A DNA stretch of 64,000 nucleotides from Nitrobacter vulgaris. GTDB lineage: Bacteria; Pseudomonadota; Alphaproteobacteria; Rhizobiales; Xanthobacteraceae. The notes under the pieces are model-generated. The model was not told where the DNA came from. It searched no databases and saw nothing but the letters and a program-made list of their open reading frames with translations. The stretch's first letter is position 1, and every line of letters starts with the position of its first letter. The stretch lies in assembly GCF_031453995.1 (NCBI RefSeq), contig NZ_JAVDPZ010000025.1:1-64000 (forward strand). The letters run 5' to 3'. The position numbers were made by a program, and so were the translations under genes. This document shows positions 62,788 through 64,000 of this stretch, piece by piece.

Positions 62788-63654
62788 TCAGGCAGGTCCG
62801 GTAGCGATCGGCGGACCCTCACTCAATCCCCACTCCGACCATGATCCGTCGTAGAGCGCCGAGCCCCGCACCCCGAGGCGGTAGAGCGCAAGCGTCAGCA
62901 CCGCGGCCGAAACCCCCGAGCCGCAGGTGGTGACGACGGGCTTTGCCAAATCCACCCCGACGCGAGTAAACGCGGCACGAATATCGTCCAGCGGCTTCAT
63001 AGCGCCGGTCCCAGGATCGAACAGCTCGTTGTACGGCAGGTTGCGGCTGCCGGGAATGTGACCCGAACGCAGCCCGGCTCTCGGCTCCGCTACGGCGCCG
63101 GTGAAGCGACCAGCCGCGCGCGCATCGACAAGCTGCTCGCGACCCGACGACAGGTTGCTCACGAGCTGAGCTTGACCGCGCACATAAAGCGGATCGAAGG
63201 TCGCGTTGAAATGGCCCGGCTTCGGCGAAACTTTACCGGACTCGACCGGGCGGTTTTCCGCGCGCCATTTTTTCAGGCCGCCGTCAAGTACCCGGACATC
63301 GGCGTGACCGAACGACAGGAACATCCACCACACCCGCGGCGCGGCAACCCAGCCTCCAAAGTCATAAACAACGACTGTATCTTTCGAGGAAACCCCCAGC
63401 GCGCCGACATCACGCGCGAACTGCGCAGCATCCGGATACATATGCGGAAGTGGCGACGCACGATCCGATACGGCATCGACATCGAAGAACACCGCGCCGG
63501 GAATGTGCGTGGCGTGAAAATCATCGACAGCCAGCGGTAGCACGCCGGGCATCTTGAACGAGGCATCGATGACCTTGACGTCACCAAGATGCGCGGCCAG
63601 CCATTCGGTGGAGACAAGAGGATCGTCGAGAATGGAGATCATTGTAATGCTCAT
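62788..63654 (-). CDS. sseA: 3-mercaptopyruvate/thiosulfate sulfurtransferase
   Basis: The enzyme moves sulfane sulfur from 3-mercaptopyruvate or thiosulfate to thiols or cyanide. The 288-residue product has two rhodanese domains. The N-terminal one is inactive (FDVDAVSDRASPLPHMYP, VVVYDFGGWVAAPRVWWMF). The C-terminal one (about 155-285) has catalytic Cys in VTTCGSGVSAAVLTLAL, the CGSGV loop type of mercaptopyruvate enzymes. ATG 63654 is used; MISILDDP at 63642 is an alternative. Confidence 0.9.
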   Translation of the reverse strand: MSITMISILDDPLVSTEWLAAHLGDVKVIDASFKMPGVLPLAVDDFHATHIPGAVFFDVDAVSDRASPLPHMYPDAAQFARDVGALGVSSKDTVVVYDFGGWVAAPRVWWMFLSFGHADVRVLDGGLKKWRAENRPVESGKVSPKPGHFNATFDPLYVRGQAQLVSNLSSGREQLVDARAAGRFTGAVAEPRAGLRSGHIPGSRNLPYNELFDPGTGAMKPLDDIRAAFTRVGVDLAKPVVTTCGSGVSAAVLTLALYRLGVRGSALYDGSWSEWGLSEGPPIATGPA

Positions 63655-63698
63655 TATATTCCCGCGCCGCAGTCGCTCACTCGGCGGGACGGCCGGGA

Positions 63699-64000
63699 CT
63701 ATCGACGCTTTTCATTGAGTTCGTAGGTGAGATGCGCCTTCACCTTCGGCCACTCTCCGGGAAGGATGCTGTAGACGACGGTGTCCCGCACCGTCACGTT
63801 TGGCGACATCTGACGATCGCGCAGGGTACCCTCCTGTTTGGCGCCGAGCCGCTCGATGCCACGCCGGCTGACATGATTGAAAACGTGAGTACGGAATTCC
63901 ACGGCGATGCAGTTCAGCTTTTCGAACGCGTGAGTGAGCAGCAGCAGCTTGCACTGGGTATTGACTGCGGTGCGCTGGACGCGCTTCGCATACCAGGTCG
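63699..64000 (-). CDS. GNAT acetyltransferase, C-terminal part (runs off the window)
   Basis: The frame open at the window edge reads TWYAKRVQRTAVNTQCKLLL, then THAFEKLNCIAVEFRTHVFN, HVSRRGIERLGAKQEGTLRD and PNVTVRDTVVYSILPGEWP. These are the C-terminal strands of a RimJ/RimL-type GNAT acetyltransferase, with the IERLGAKQEGTLR acetyl-CoA helix region. The N-terminal half lies beyond 64000. Substrate unknown. Confidence 0.85.
   Translation of the reverse strand, partial: TWYAKRVQRTAVNTQCKLLLLTHAFEKLNCIAVEFRTHVFNHVSRRGIERLGAKQEGTLRDRQMSPNVTVRDTVVYSILPGEWPKVKAHLTYELNEKRR

Overview
The window looks like chromosomal DNA from an alphaproteobacterium of the Bradyrhizobiaceae, most probably Nitrobacter or a close relative. 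Supporting signs are the high GC content, the gene order dnaG/rpoD, cld, yqeY, carA, carB, greA, trxB, lysR, and a very short chlorite dismutase of the dimeric type described from Nitrobacter winogradskyi. An Irr-type iron box and families of small proteins typical of this group also fit. The genus call is an inference from recalled protein families, not from a search.

Positions 1-6030 are accessory DNA: small hypothetical genes, phage-type genes (a DUF5681 protein and a truncated virion-like protein) and a tyrosine recombinase. The region ends at a displaced 3' half of a tRNA-Glu(CTC) gene (5978-6027), so the right end of an element integrated in tRNA-Glu is visible and its left end lies outside the window. 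Positions 6030-7241 hold decayed genes, including an outer-membrane transporter-like gene with a nonsense codon and an 8-bp tandem duplication. A 22-residue Lys/Ala-rich peptide gene, an OmpA-like gene and a lytic transglycosylase follow. After these come a probable long dispersed repeat (about 9600-10120), a DUF4238/SEC-C gene broken by a frameshift, and two tandem paralogous membrane genes.

Positions 14.3-32.2 kb are core functions: rpoD, dnaG, cld, yqeY, carA, carB, greA, an Lrp regulator, trxB and a LysR regulator. carA and carB are separated by about 2 kb carrying a Dps gene, a cluster of tRNA-like genes with non-standard anticodon arms (23.0-23.6 kb) and a DUF302 gene. A terminator-like hairpin stands directly before carB. 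Positions 32.3-39.5 kb carry an orphan ParA ATPase, rnpB (RNase P RNA), an extensin-like protein, a DUF4403 protein, a PRC-barrel protein and an SLT-domain protein.

Positions 39.7-44.6 kb are a complete thiamine operon, thiO-thiS-thiG-thiE-thiC, behind a TPP riboswitch. A probably frameshifted restriction-fold nuclease follows. Next come envelope and secreted proteins, a Fis-type regulator, oligopeptidase B, and a bfr/bfd iron-storage pair with a perfect Irr-type palindrome before bfr. The right part holds two tandem secreted Gly/Tyr-rich paralogs, an MltB-type enzyme coupled to a UPF0114 gene, a trans-aconitate methyltransferase, an AI-2E family protein with a large soluble tail, a BrnT/BrnA toxin-antitoxin pair with a perfect operator palindrome, EttA, an L,D-transpeptidase, a sulfurtransferase and a partial acetyltransferase at the edge.

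Two dispersed palindromic repeat families recur between genes: five copies of a GCGTTTTC...CGCTCGAAAACGC element, and two copies of a CGTCATTGCGAGCGAAGCG... element.
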